Shown here: in pieces, positions 43,696 to 52,068 of the stretch
Position numbering within the stretch: the first letter of the stretch is position 1
Layout of the letters: every line of letters starts with the position of its first letter
Assembly: GCF_014650575.1 (NCBI RefSeq)
Contig: NZ_BMVF01000005.1
Location: 1-64,000, forward strand
Source of the DNA: Streptomyces naganishii JCM 4654
GTDB taxonomy: Bacteria; Actinomycetota; Actinomycetes; Streptomycetales; Streptomycetaceae
Reading direction: 5' to 3'
Length of the DNA: 64,000 bases
Notes under the pieces: model-generated
Told to the model about the DNA's origin: nothing
Seen by the model: only the letters and a program-made list of their open reading frames with translations
Database searches by the model: none
Made by a program: the position numbers and the translations under genes

Positions 43696-44478
43696 ATGAA
43701 CACGATGACGCTCTGGCACATATCCGGCTGGGGGTTCGCGGCTCTCGCCTGCGCGGCCCTGCTCGTCGGCTTCTCCAAGACCGCGGTCAGCGGCGCCAAC
43801 ACGGTCAGCCTCGCCGTCTTCGCGGCCGTGCTGCCCGCCCGCGCCTCCACCGGGGTGCTGCTGCCGGTCCTGATCGCCGGGGACGTCCTGGCCGTCCTCA
43901 CCTACCGGCGGCACGCCCACTGGCCCACCCTGTGGCGGCTGTTCCCCGCCGTCGCCGCGGGAGTCGTCGTCGGCACCCTCTTCCTGGTGTGGGCCGACGA
44001 CACGGTCGTACGGATCTCGATCGGCGCGATCCTGCTGCTGATGGCGGGGGTGACGATGTGGCGGCGCCGCACCGCCGACCGCGGCGGCGGGGAGCCGGGA
44101 CCGGACGCCGTCACCACCCGCTCCGGCCGCCTCAAGGCCCGCTCCTACGGCGTGCTCGGCGGCTTCACCACGATGGTCGCCAACGCGGGCGGACCGGTGA
44201 TGTCCCTGTACCTGCTCTCGGCGGGCTTCCGCAAACTCGGCTTCCTCGGCACGTCCGCCTTCTTCTTCCTCGTCGTCAACGTCTCCAAGGTGCCCTTCAG
44301 CGCGGGCCTCGGCCTCATCGACGGGCGCTCCCTGCTGCTGGACGCGGCGCTCGTGGTGTTCGTCGTGCCCGGGGCGCTGATCGGGAAGTGGGCCGTGCAC
44401 CGGATCAACCAGCGGCTCTTCGAGCGGCTGGTGATCGCGGCGACGGTCGTGGGCGGTGTCCAGCTCCTCCTGCGGTAG
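43696..44478 (+). CDS. TauE/SafE-family sulfite or organosulfonate exporter
   Basis: The 260-aa membrane protein has about eight helices in two similar halves. The first half contains ALLVGFSKTAVSGANTVSLA and the second GGFTTMVANAGGPVMSLYLL; both are typical of TauE/SafE (SulP-unrelated anion transporter) domains. It would export sulfite, sulfoacetate or a similar anion. ATG 43696 is preceded by no strong ribosome-binding site. Its 3' end overlaps a convergent minus-strand gene by 74 bp. Confidence 0.88.
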   Translation: MNTMTLWHISGWGFAALACAALLVGFSKTAVSGANTVSLAVFAAVLPARASTGVLLPVLIAGDVLAVLTYRRHAHWPTLWRLFPAVAAGVVVGTLFLVWADDTVVRISIGAILLLMAGVTMWRRRTADRGGGEPGPDAVTTRSGRLKARSYGVLGGFTTMVANAGGPVMSLYLLSAGFRKLGFLGTSAFFFLVVNVSKVPFSAGLGLIDGRSLLLDAALVVFVVPGALIGKWAVHRINQRLFERLVIAATVVGGVQLLLR

Positions 44479-44656
44479 ACCCTCGGGGTGCGGGGGCCCA
44501 GGAGGTGGTGGCGCGGGCCAGGGCGGCCCGCTGACGGTCGTAGCGCTGCACGTGCGCCCAGTCGTCGGCGCGTCGCCGGCGTCCCGTGCAGCAGCTCCAG
44601 GCGCTCGCCATGAATACCGCCGCCAACGGGATGAGCAGCCACGTCAGAGGGTCCAC
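44405..44656 (-). CDS. Small membrane-anchored protein, 83 aa
   Basis: The frame starts at GTG 44656 with a clear GGGAGG 7 nt upstream. The first 20 residues (VDPLTWLLIPLAAVFMASAW) form a membrane segment, followed by two cysteines and a basic, low-complexity tail. I do not recognise a family. The last 74 bp overlap the end of the TauE/SafE gene in convergent orientation, so the C-terminus could be wrong. The ribosome-binding site and hydrophobic start support a real gene. Confidence 0.5.
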   Translation of the reverse strand: MDPLTWLLIPLAAVFMASAWSCCTGRRRRADDWAHVQRYDRQRAALARATTSWAPAPRGSTAGGAGHRPRPSPRSPAARRAAG

Positions 44657-44771
44657 GGTCGTCCTCCCTTTCCGGAGTGGATCAGCAGGTAGGCCGACGA
44701 TGACATACATGATCAGTTCTACATATTTGTACGAAGACCGACTCGTCGCATTTCACCCGGAGGGATTCAGC

Positions 44772-45233
44772 ATGCGGGCCACCCTCCTCGACCACCTCCC
44801 GCCCACCCTCCGGACCGTCGCCCACGCCGGCTCCCGCTACCCGGGATCGCCCGCCGTCGCCGCCCGGCCGGACCTCGCCGCCGGCGCCAACTGCCAGCTG
44901 TACGCCTACGCGGTGCTGCGCCACTTCGGCCTGGCCGCGCCGCCGCTGCGCTCCAGCGACCTGTGGGCCGACACCCGCGCCACGGTCCCGGTGGCGCGGC
45001 CCCGGTCGCTGGACCTGCTCCTGTTCGGGCCCACGAAAGACCCCTACGGCGCCCATGTCGGCGTCTGGGCCGGTGCGGACCAGGTGCTGCACCTGTGCGC
45101 GGAGGTGGGCCGGCCCGCCGTGTGGGGCCTCGCGGAGTTCGCCGCGCGGGAGCGCTACCGGGTGCTGATCGGCTTCAAACGGGTGATCCGTACGGAATCG
45201 GTGGAGGTCTTCGGCGGGTCAAGTGATCGTTAA
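44772..45233 (+). CDS. NlpC/P60-like cysteine hydrolase domain protein
   Basis: The 153-aa protein has a cysteine-protease layout: GANCQLYAYAVLRHFGL (nucleophile C41), then DLLLFGPTKDPYGAHVGVW with the histidine H95, and LHLCAEVG. Together with the 'PL' edge strand this matches NlpC/P60 peptidoglycan endopeptidases. No signal peptide is seen at this start, so it is either cytosolic or the true start is upstream. ATG 44772 has GGAGGG 7 nt before it and is the better choice; in-frame ATGs at 44700 and 44709 precede an AT-rich segment. Confidence 0.8.
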   Translation: MRATLLDHLPPTLRTVAHAGSRYPGSPAVAARPDLAAGANCQLYAYAVLRHFGLAAPPLRSSDLWADTRATVPVARPRSLDLLLFGPTKDPYGAHVGVWAGADQVLHLCAEVGRPAVWGLAEFAARERYRVLIGFKRVIRTESVEVFGGSSDR

Positions 45234-45341
45234 GATGGGCCGGTTGCCGCAACCCGAACGCGCTGCCCGGCCCCTGCCGTGCCCCGCTCCGGGCGGCGGA
45301 CGTGAGGGTGGGACTTTCCGGGGAGCGAGGGCGGGCTACAG

Positions 45342-46601
45342 GTGCTGGTGGCGGATCGGTACCGGCTGCACGCGGTCATCGGGCGGGGCGGGATGGGCGA
45401 GGTCTGGCGGGGCCTCGACGAGGTGCTCGGCCGGCCGGTCGCGGTCAAACTGCTGCTGAACGACGGGGCGGACGCCTCCGCCGAGGCACGCTTCAGGCTG
45501 GAGGCGCAGACCTCGGCGCGGCTGCACCACCCGCACGTGGTGGGCACCCTGGACTTCGGCACCTGGCAGGACCGCTGGTTCCTCGTCATGGAACTGGTGG
45601 AGGGCGACAGCCTCGCCGGGGAACTGTCCACCGGCGGCCCGCTCACGCCCGAGCGCCTGGCCCAGGTCGCCCAGCAGGCCGCGGAGGGCCTCGCCGCCGC
45701 GCACGCGCAGGGCATCGTGCACCGCGACATCAAGCCCGGCAACCTGCTCGGCGACCGCGACGGCACCGTCCGCATCGGCGACTTCGGCATCGCGCGCTTC
45801 GTGGACGACCCCTCCGCCGGGCTGACCACGACCGGGCAGATCGTGGGCACCGGCCTGTACCTGGCGCCCGAGCGCGCCATCGGCACCCCCGCGTCCTCGG
45901 CCTCCGACCTGTACTCGCTGGGCTGCGTACTGTACGAACTCGCCGTCGGACGCCCGCCGTTCGAGGCCGACACCGCGACCGCGCTGCTGTACCAGCACGT
46001 CGACGCGCCGCCCGTGCCGCCGAGCAGGCGGGGCGCCACGCTGCCGCCCGCCTTCGAGGCGTACCTGCTGAGCATGCTCGCCAAACAGCCCGGGGAGCGG
46101 CCCACCGCCCGCCAGGTGGCCGACTGGTTCGGGAGCGGCGCCTGGCGCGGCGCCCCCGAACCGCTGCCCCTGGAGCAGCCGGCCGCGGCCCGCCACCGCG
46201 GCCCGCAGCAGCCGGCGCCCGGCGGCACCCGCCGCCGCCCCGCCCAACCCACGGGCACCCGCCGCCGTGCCACCGGGCCCGCCCCCGCGCGCCGGAGCGC
46301 GCCGGACACCGCGACCGGCACCCGCCGCCGCGGCCCCGAGCAGCCCGGCACCGGGAACCAGCCGCCCGCCACGGTGCGGCCGGCCCCCGGGCTGCCCGGC
46401 TCGGCACCAGCGCACCCCGCCCCGACGGGCGGCGCCCCGGCGTCCGGCCTGGGCACCGGCTGGAACACCACCGTGCACCGCGTCCCCGCCCGCCGTCCCG
46501 GCCTGCGCAGCTCCCTGCGCCGCCACTCCCGCACCACCGCCGTGGTCGCCGGCACCGTCCTGTTCCTCTCGGCCCTGCTCCTGGGCATGGCGCTGTTCTA
46601 G
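45342..46601 (+). CDS. Membrane-anchored Ser/Thr protein kinase
   Basis: The 419-aa protein has a complete Hanks kinase domain: glycine loop GRGGMGEVWRG (14-24), K36 in VAVKLL, the catalytic HRDIKPGN (127-134), and DFGIA followed by a TTTGQIVGTGLYLAPE activation loop. A Pro/Arg-rich linker (about 265-395) leads to one C-terminal membrane segment (398-418) with nothing outside. It thus lacks PASTA or other sensor domains; signals may come through the linker or membrane. GTG 45342 follows GGAGCGAGG. Targets are unknown. Confidence 0.93.
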   Translation: MLVADRYRLHAVIGRGGMGEVWRGLDEVLGRPVAVKLLLNDGADASAEARFRLEAQTSARLHHPHVVGTLDFGTWQDRWFLVMELVEGDSLAGELSTGGPLTPERLAQVAQQAAEGLAAAHAQGIVHRDIKPGNLLGDRDGTVRIGDFGIARFVDDPSAGLTTTGQIVGTGLYLAPERAIGTPASSASDLYSLGCVLYELAVGRPPFEADTATALLYQHVDAPPVPPSRRGATLPPAFEAYLLSMLAKQPGERPTARQVADWFGSGAWRGAPEPLPLEQPAAARHRGPQQPAPGGTRRRPAQPTGTRRRATGPAPARRSAPDTATGTRRRGPEQPGTGNQPPATVRPAPGLPGSAPAHPAPTGGAPASGLGTGWNTTVHRVPARRPGLRSSLRRHSRTTAVVAGTVLFLSALLLGMALF

Positions 46602-46769
46602 GCGTACTGGCCAGACAGGTCGGCCGAGTCCGGGCTCCGACGCTCCGGCACCCTCTGCACCGGGTGACGGTCTGATCGCCGATGACGGCCGCCCGGCCGC
46701 CCCGAGGCCGCCCGGACCGGGCCCGCGCCCAGGGCGTCCCCCGGTCCCGTCGCGTACTACGCTGCCGGC

Positions 46770-47222
46770 ATGCGGATTTCCGTCTCGTCCGACATGGATG
46801 AACCCGTGGCCCGGGCACTCGTCGGGGAGTTGCGGGAGCGGGGACATGAGGTGGTGCTCCACGGGGCGTTGCGGGCCGGGGCCGACCCACAGTGGGCGGT
46901 GTGCTCCGAGGCCGCGGCGCGGGATGTCGCCGAGGGGCGGGCCGAGCAGGCCGTCGTCTGCTGCTGGACCGGAACGGGCGCGTCGATCGCCGCCAACAAG
47001 GTGCCGGGCGTCCGCGCGGCCCTGTGCGCCGACGCCGGCACGGCGGACGGCGCCCGCCGCTGGAACGACGCCAACGTGCTCGCCCTCAGTCTGCGCCTGA
47101 CCTCCCAGCCGCTGCTGAGGGAGATCCTCGACGCCTGGTTCGCCGCCGAGCCCAGCGAGGACCCCGAGGACCGGGACAACGTGGCCCACGTCGAACGGCT
47201 CGACCGCGACGGACGAGGCTAG
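46770..47222 (+). CDS. RpiB/LacA/LacB-family sugar-phosphate isomerase
   Basis: The 150-aa Rossmann-like protein has the RpiB pattern: MRISVSSDMDEPVARALV at the N-terminus and VVCCWTGTGASIAANKVPGVRAALC with the catalytic Cys (C64 or C65). It would isomerise ribose 5-phosphate and ribulose 5-phosphate, or a related aldose/ketose pair. Shorter spacing and GAPHG-type changes mean activity is not certain. It is convergent with the glycosyltransferase gene. Confidence 0.85.
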   Translation: MRISVSSDMDEPVARALVGELRERGHEVVLHGALRAGADPQWAVCSEAAARDVAEGRAEQAVVCCWTGTGASIAANKVPGVRAALCADAGTADGARRWNDANVLALSLRLTSQPLLREILDAWFAAEPSEDPEDRDNVAHVERLDRDGRG

Positions 47223-47238
47223 CCCGGGACGGACGAGG

Positions 47239-48423
47239 CTAGCCCGCGCCCGCGCCCACGATCCTGGTCAGGGCGTCCTCCCGGAACAGTGCGCGGCCGG
47301 CCGCGACGCGCCGCTCGCGGGCCTCGCCCGGCGCGGTGAGGCGGATCAGCGACCGCAGCAGCGCCGCCTCGCCTGAGGCCTGTTCACAGACGCCGAGCGC
47401 CGCCATGCGGCCCACGCCCTCCGCCCCGTGCCCGGGCAGCGGCCTGTACCCCACGACCGGAACCCCCGCGGCCAGCGCCTGGACGGCGGTCTGCCCGGCC
47501 GCGTTGTCCACCAGCGCGTCGCAGGCGTGCAGCAGCCCGGGCATGTCGGTCACCCAGCCAGGGGTGAGGACCCCCGGGAGCCCGGACAGCGCCCGCCGCA
47601 GCCGCTCGTTGCGCCCGCACAGCACGACCGGCGCGAAGCCGTTGCCGGCCAGGAGCCGCGCCGTGGCGGCCAGTCCGGCCCCCGCCCCCCAGGCGCCCGC
47701 CGACAGCAGCACGGCCGGGCGGCCGCCGCCGTGCCGTTCGATCCGGCGCCGCCACTCCCCGGCCCCAGGTCCGCCGGTGAAGAAGCCCGGCGCCACCACG
47801 GGGCCCGTGGCCTCCGCCGGACGGCCCGTGCCCCGGCGCACCTCGGCGGCCACCTGGTCCGTGACGCACAGGTGAAGGTCGTTGCCCGGATGCAGCCACT
47901 GCCGGTGCGCGGCGAAGTCCACGACGACCACCACACTGGGCACCCGGAGCACCCCGCGCTCCCGCAGATGCCCGGTGAGCTGGGCCGCCAGATGGAACAC
48001 CGGCACCACCACGTCGGCGCGCGCGCGGCGCACCACGTCCAGCAGGCGGCCGCTCGCCAGCCGCGCGAGCGGGGTCCCACTGGGCCGCGGGCTGGCTCCG
48101 GGACGCAGGAAGAAGTCGTAGATGCCGGCGTAGATCCAGGGCGCCTCGCGGACGGCGGTCCGGTAGAAGCCGCGCAGTGCCGCGCCCAGACCGTACGGCA
48201 GCAGGGCGAGCACGTCGACGGCGTCGGCCCGCCTGCCCTGGGCGCGGGCCCGGCGGACCAGCTCGTCGGCCACGGTGTCGTGACCCGACCCCATGCTCGC
48301 GCTCACGACGAGCAGCCGCTCGGCCCCCCGCGCGCGGGCCTCACCCGGACGGGCGTCCGCGGACTCCGGCACGGGGCCCCGGGCGGCGGGCAGCGGTGGC
48401 GGTACGAGGTTTTCGGACGACAC
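47239..48423 (-). CDS. MGDG-synthase/MurG-like glycosyltransferase
   Basis: The protein (394 aa from GTG 48423) has SASMGSGHDTVADELVRRA near its N-terminus, the lipid-acceptor motif of the MGDG synthase group. The C-terminal GT-B half carries CDALVDNAAGQTAVQALAAGVPVVGYRP, the UDP-sugar binding region. It probably adds a sugar to diacylglycerol or another lipid at the inner membrane face. The start is uncertain: GTG 48423 fits a promoter with TTGACT and TACTCA immediately upstream (leaderless), while GTG 48468 and 48486 add residues. It is divergent from an SDR-EamA-deacetylase operon. Confidence 0.85.
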   Translation of the reverse strand: MSSENLVPPPLPAARGPVPESADARPGEARARGAERLLVVSASMGSGHDTVADELVRRARAQGRRADAVDVLALLPYGLGAALRGFYRTAVREAPWIYAGIYDFFLRPGASPRPSGTPLARLASGRLLDVVRRARADVVVPVFHLAAQLTGHLRERGVLRVPSVVVVVDFAAHRQWLHPGNDLHLCVTDQVAAEVRRGTGRPAEATGPVVAPGFFTGGPGAGEWRRRIERHGGGRPAVLLSAGAWGAGAGLAATARLLAGNGFAPVVLCGRNERLRRALSGLPGVLTPGWVTDMPGLLHACDALVDNAAGQTAVQALAAGVPVVGYRPLPGHGAEGVGRMAALGVCEQASGEAALLRSLIRLTAPGEARERRVAAGRALFREDALTRIVGAGAG

Positions 48424-48590
48424 TGGAAGTGAGTAACCCTCACCCAGCGCAGTCAAACGGGCGGACACCTCGCACCGCCCGCCCACGTTTCGGGGACGGC
48501 CCCCGGGATACTTTAGCAGCCTCGAGGCCGTCCCCGACCGCCGGGGCCGCAGCGGCGGTCCCCGGTCCCTCCGACACAGAGGTGCGCCCG

Positions 48591-49439
48591 ATGTCCCATG
48601 CCCCCTCCCGCGTACGGTCCGGCTCCGGCACGCCCACGGAGGCGGCCACGCCGGGTGTCCTGCACCGGCCCGCGGGCGGCCCGGCGGGCGCGGCGGGCGG
48701 AGGAGCGCTGGTGACCGGCGCCTCGTCCGGCATCGGCGCCGCCGTGGCGCGGCGGCTGGCGGCGGAGGGCGGCTGGCGGATGGTCCTCAACGGCCGCGAC
48801 CGCACCCGGCTGGAGGAGGTCGCCCGCGGCACCTCCGCGGTCGCCTACCCGGCGGACCTGTGCGGGCCGGGCGCCGAGCGGCGGCTGGCCGAGTTCGCGC
48901 TGGAGAGCGTGGGCCGGGTGGACCTGCTGGTGGCGGGCGCGGGCATCGGCTGGGCCGGGGCGTTCAGCTCCATGCCGGGCTCCGCGATCGACGAGGTGTT
49001 CGACGTGAACGTGCTCGCCACCGTGCACCTGGTGCGGCAGCTGCTGCCGCACATGGTCCGGCAGGGCGGGGGCCGGGTGGTCATCATCGGCTCCCTGGCC
49101 GGCACGGTGGGCGTGCGGGACGAGGCGGTGTACTCCGCCGCGAAGGCGGCGCTGGGCGCCTTCGCGGACGCGGTGCGCTACGAACTGAGGGGGACGGGGG
49201 TCGGGATCAGCCATGTGGTGCCCGGTGTGGTGGACACGCCCTTCTTCGACCGGCGCGGAGTGCCCTACCGGCGCTCGCGGCCGAAGCCCGTACCGGCCGG
49301 ACGGGTCGCCGACGCCGTGTGGGAGGCGGTGGCCAAGGGCCGCGACGAGGTGTACGTCCCCGGCTGGACCCGCGTGCCCGGCCGGGTCCGGGGCGCCGCC
49401 CCCGGCCTCTACCGCCGTCTGGCCGCACGCTTCGGCTGA
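48591..49439 (+). CDS. Short-chain dehydrogenase/reductase
   Basis: The 282-aa protein has the SDR cofactor motif ALVTGASSGIGAAVARRL (GxxxGxG, after a 40-residue N-terminal extension), the NAG region VAGAGIGWA, and the active-site Ser then Y-x3-K in YSAAKAALG. It would reduce a carbonyl or oxidise an alcohol with NAD(P)H. ATG 48591 follows GAGGTG. It heads an operon with an EamA-type transporter and a polysaccharide deacetylase, and is divergent from a glycosyltransferase gene, so a lipid-sugar substrate is plausible. Confidence 0.9.
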   Translation: MSHAPSRVRSGSGTPTEAATPGVLHRPAGGPAGAAGGGALVTGASSGIGAAVARRLAAEGGWRMVLNGRDRTRLEEVARGTSAVAYPADLCGPGAERRLAEFALESVGRVDLLVAGAGIGWAGAFSSMPGSAIDEVFDVNVLATVHLVRQLLPHMVRQGGGRVVIIGSLAGTVGVRDEAVYSAAKAALGAFADAVRYELRGTGVGISHVVPGVVDTPFFDRRGVPYRRSRPKPVPAGRVADAVWEAVAKGRDEVYVPGWTRVPGRVRGAAPGLYRRLAARFG

Positions 49440-49448
49440 GGCGGCGCG

Positions 49449-50345
49449 GTGAACGCGGCCACCGTCGTACTGGCCCTGCTCGCCGCCGCCTCCAACGCCG
49501 CCGCCTCGGTCCTGATGCGCCGCGCGGCCACCGAGCCCGCCGGGGTGCCACGGGCCGGGCGGCGGGTGTTCTGGTTCGGCGGGGCGGGACTGCTGGCGTG
49601 TTCCGCCGTGCTCCAGGCGGCGGCGCTGGCCGTCGGAGGGCTCTCGGTCGTCCAGCCGGTGCTGGCGAGCGAACTGCTGTTCATGCCGGCGATCGGATGC
49701 GCGGTCTTCCACCGGCGCCCCGACCGCGCCACCTGGCTCTCCTTCCTGGCCCTGGCCGCCGGACTCGCCCTGTTCCTCGGCGCCGCGGCGCCCTCGGCCG
49801 GACGCGCCACGGCCGACGGGTCCCGCTGGATCCCGGCCGGCACGGCCGTCCTGTGCCTGGTGCTCCTCCTCACCGGCCTCTCCCGGCTGGTGCGCGGGGC
49901 GCCCCGCGCGGCCGTGCTCGGTCTGGCCTCCGCCGTGCTCTTCGCGGCCACGGCCGCCCTCGTCAAGGAGGTCACCGGCCGCCTCCCCAGGGGCGGCGCC
50001 GCCGCACTGGCCGGCGACTGGACGCCCTACGCCACCGCCGTCACGGGCCTGACCGCCTTCGCGCTGCTCCAGTGCGCCTTCCGCGCGGGCACCCTCGTCG
50101 CCTCCCAGCCCGCGCTCACCCTCGGTGACGCCCTGACCGGCGTGGCGCTCGGCTGGGCGCTCTTCGGGGAACACATCGCGCTGGGCGTGCGGATGCTGCC
50201 CGAGGCGGCCGGCGTGGCGCTGATCGCCGCGGGCACCTTCGGGCTCGCCCGCGCGCCCGCGGTGTCGGGCCAGTGGGACGCCGAACCGGCGCCTGCGGTG
50301 GTGACGTACCGGACGACGGCGCATGCGGAGGCGGAGACCACATGA
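49449..50345 (+). CDS. EamA/DMT-superfamily transporter
   Basis: The 298-aa protein has 9-10 helices. The DMT features are LAVGGLSVVQPVLASELLFM in the first half and RAGTLVASQPALTLGDALTG near the end, a two-domain EamA arrangement. The DMT family includes lipid-like and metabolite exporters and flippases. GTG 49449 is 9 bp after the SDR stop, and the stop overlaps the deacetylase start (ATGA), so the three genes form an operon. It may move a glycolipid or a sugar across the membrane. Confidence 0.85.
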   Translation: MNAATVVLALLAAASNAAASVLMRRAATEPAGVPRAGRRVFWFGGAGLLACSAVLQAAALAVGGLSVVQPVLASELLFMPAIGCAVFHRRPDRATWLSFLALAAGLALFLGAAAPSAGRATADGSRWIPAGTAVLCLVLLLTGLSRLVRGAPRAAVLGLASAVLFAATAALVKEVTGRLPRGGAAALAGDWTPYATAVTGLTAFALLQCAFRAGTLVASQPALTLGDALTGVALGWALFGEHIALGVRMLPEAAGVALIAAGTFGLARAPAVSGQWDAEPAPAVVTYRTTAHAEAETT

Positions 50346-51229
50346 GGTTGGCGACGATCGGGACGAGGAGCGGGGAGACGACGGGCCGGGGTCCGGGCGG
50401 CCGGGCGGGCATCGGGACGAGGAGTGCGGAGACGCCCGGCCGCGGCTCGCGCGGCCGGGCGGGCCGCGGATCCGGCCGGACACCGCTCACCGGCGCCGCA
50501 CGGCCCGCGGCGGCGGCCCTCGTGCCGGCCGCCGCGCTCGCCGCCGTCGCGGCCGCGCACATCGTCCCGGCCGCCACCTGGCTGCCGCGCCTGCGCACCG
50601 CCTTCCTGCCGGGCCTGGCCGGCATCGGCCGCCCGGACCACATCGCGCTCACCTTCGACGACGGCCCCGACCCCGACAGCACCCCGCACTTCCTGACCGC
50701 GCTCGACGAACTCGCCGTACGGGCCACCTTCTTCGTCCTCGGCGAGAACGTCGCCCGCCACCCCGCGCTCGCCCGGCACATCGCCGAGCGCGGCCACGAA
50801 CTCGCCGTGCACGGCTGGACCCACAGCCGCCCCTGGCTGCCCGCGCCGGGCCGGGACCTGGCGGAGACCGCGCGGGCGGCCCGCGTCCTGCACGACACCA
50901 CGGGCCGGCGGCCCCAGTGGTACCGGCCGCCCTACGGCATCCTCACCGGGGGCCGCTGGGCCGCCGCCCGGCGCACCGGACTGCGCCCCGTGCTGTGGAC
51001 CGCGTGGGGCAGGGACTGGACGGCGCGGGCCACGCCCGGCTCCGTGCGGGCCACCGTCGGCGCGAACCTGCGCGGCGGCGGCACCGTCCTCCTGCACGAC
51101 ACCGACCACGCCGCGTCCCCGGGCTGCTGGCAGGCGGCCCTCGGCGCGCTGCCCGGCCTGGTCACCGCCTGCCGGGACGCCGGCTGGGAGGTGGGCCCGC
51201 TCGCGGAGCACGGCACGCTCCCCACGTGA
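50342..51229 (+). CDS. Polysaccharide deacetylase (NodB homology)
   Basis: The 295-aa protein has a membrane segment (about 55-80) and then a NodB domain (about 98-285): motif 1 LTFDDGPDPDS, motif 2 HGWTHSRPW, motif 3 RPPYG, and motif 5 VLLHD. The metal-binding Asp/His set is present, so it should be an active de-N-acetylase acting outside the membrane. Two 18-residue N-terminal repeats precede the anchor. ATG 50342 overlaps the transporter stop. The substrate may be the glycan of a nearby glycolipid or the cell wall. Confidence 0.92.
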   Translation: MRLATIGTRSGETTGRGPGGRAGIGTRSAETPGRGSRGRAGRGSGRTPLTGAARPAAAALVPAAALAAVAAAHIVPAATWLPRLRTAFLPGLAGIGRPDHIALTFDDGPDPDSTPHFLTALDELAVRATFFVLGENVARHPALARHIAERGHELAVHGWTHSRPWLPAPGRDLAETARAARVLHDTTGRRPQWYRPPYGILTGGRWAAARRTGLRPVLWTAWGRDWTARATPGSVRATVGANLRGGGTVLLHDTDHAASPGCWQAALGALPGLVTACRDAGWEVGPLAEHGTLPT

Positions 51230-51291
51230 CGCGGTCCGCGCGGGCGTACGGCGCCGTCCGGCCCGGCGGGCGCGCCCCGTACGCTCGGGCC

Positions 51292-52038
51292 ATGCCCACG
51301 CACGTCCTGGTCCTCGGCGGCACCACCGAGGCACGCGAACTGGCCGCCCTGCTCGCCGCGCGCCCCGGCCTGCGGGTGACGACCTCGCTCGCGGGACGCG
51401 TGTCCCGGCCCGGCCCGCAGGCCGGGGAGGTGCGCACCGGCGGCTTCGGCGGCGCGCAGGGGCTCGCCGCGTGGCTGCGCGAGCACCGCGTGGACGCGGT
51501 CGTCGACGCCACCCACCCCTTCGCCGAGGCGATCACACGCAACGCGGCCGAGGCCGCCGCTGAGACGGGCGTTCCCGTCGTGGTCCTGCGCCGGCCCGGC
51601 TGGCGTCCGGGCCCCGCCGACCGCTGGCACCCGGCCGGTTCCCTGGACGAGGCCGCGCGGCTGCTGCCGGGCCTGGGCAGCCGGGTGTTCCTGACCACCG
51701 GACGGCTGGGCCTGGCCGCCTTCGCCCCGCTGACCGGCCTGCACTTCCTCGTACGCTCGGTGGAGCCGCCCGAGCCGCCCATGCCGCCCGACACGCGGAT
51801 ACTGCTGGCCCGCGGCCCGTTCACCGTGCCCGGCGAGACGGAGCTGCTGCGCGCCCACCGCATCGACGTCCTGGTCACCAAGGACAGCGGCGGCGAGGCG
51901 ACCGCGGCCAAACTCACGGCCGCCAGGGAACTCGGCCTGCCCGTCGTCGTCGTACGGCGCCCCCCGCTGCCGGACGGGGTGACGACCGCCCCGGACGCGC
52001 CGGCCGCGCTGGAACGCCTCCGCCTGCCGCCCGCCTGA
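51292..52038 (+). CDS. cobK: Precorrin-6A reductase (CobK)
   Basis: The 248-aa protein matches CobK/CbiJ: HVLVLGGTTEARELAALLA at the N-terminus, VVDATHPFAEAITRNAAEA, and the C-terminal DVLVTKDSGGEATAAKL. It reduces precorrin-6A to precorrin-6B with NADPH in aerobic cobalamin synthesis. ATG 51292 has no strong ribosome-binding site. It is convergent with cobF, which makes precorrin-6A, so two successive pathway steps lie side by side. Confidence 0.94.
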   Translation: MPTHVLVLGGTTEARELAALLAARPGLRVTTSLAGRVSRPGPQAGEVRTGGFGGAQGLAAWLREHRVDAVVDATHPFAEAITRNAAEAAAETGVPVVVLRRPGWRPGPADRWHPAGSLDEAARLLPGLGSRVFLTTGRLGLAAFAPLTGLHFLVRSVEPPEPPMPPDTRILLARGPFTVPGETELLRAHRIDVLVTKDSGGEATAAKLTAARELGLPVVVVRRPPLPDGVTTAPDAPAALERLRLPPA

Positions 52039-52068
52039 CGGCGCCCTCCCCCCCCCGGCGGCCCGCGC

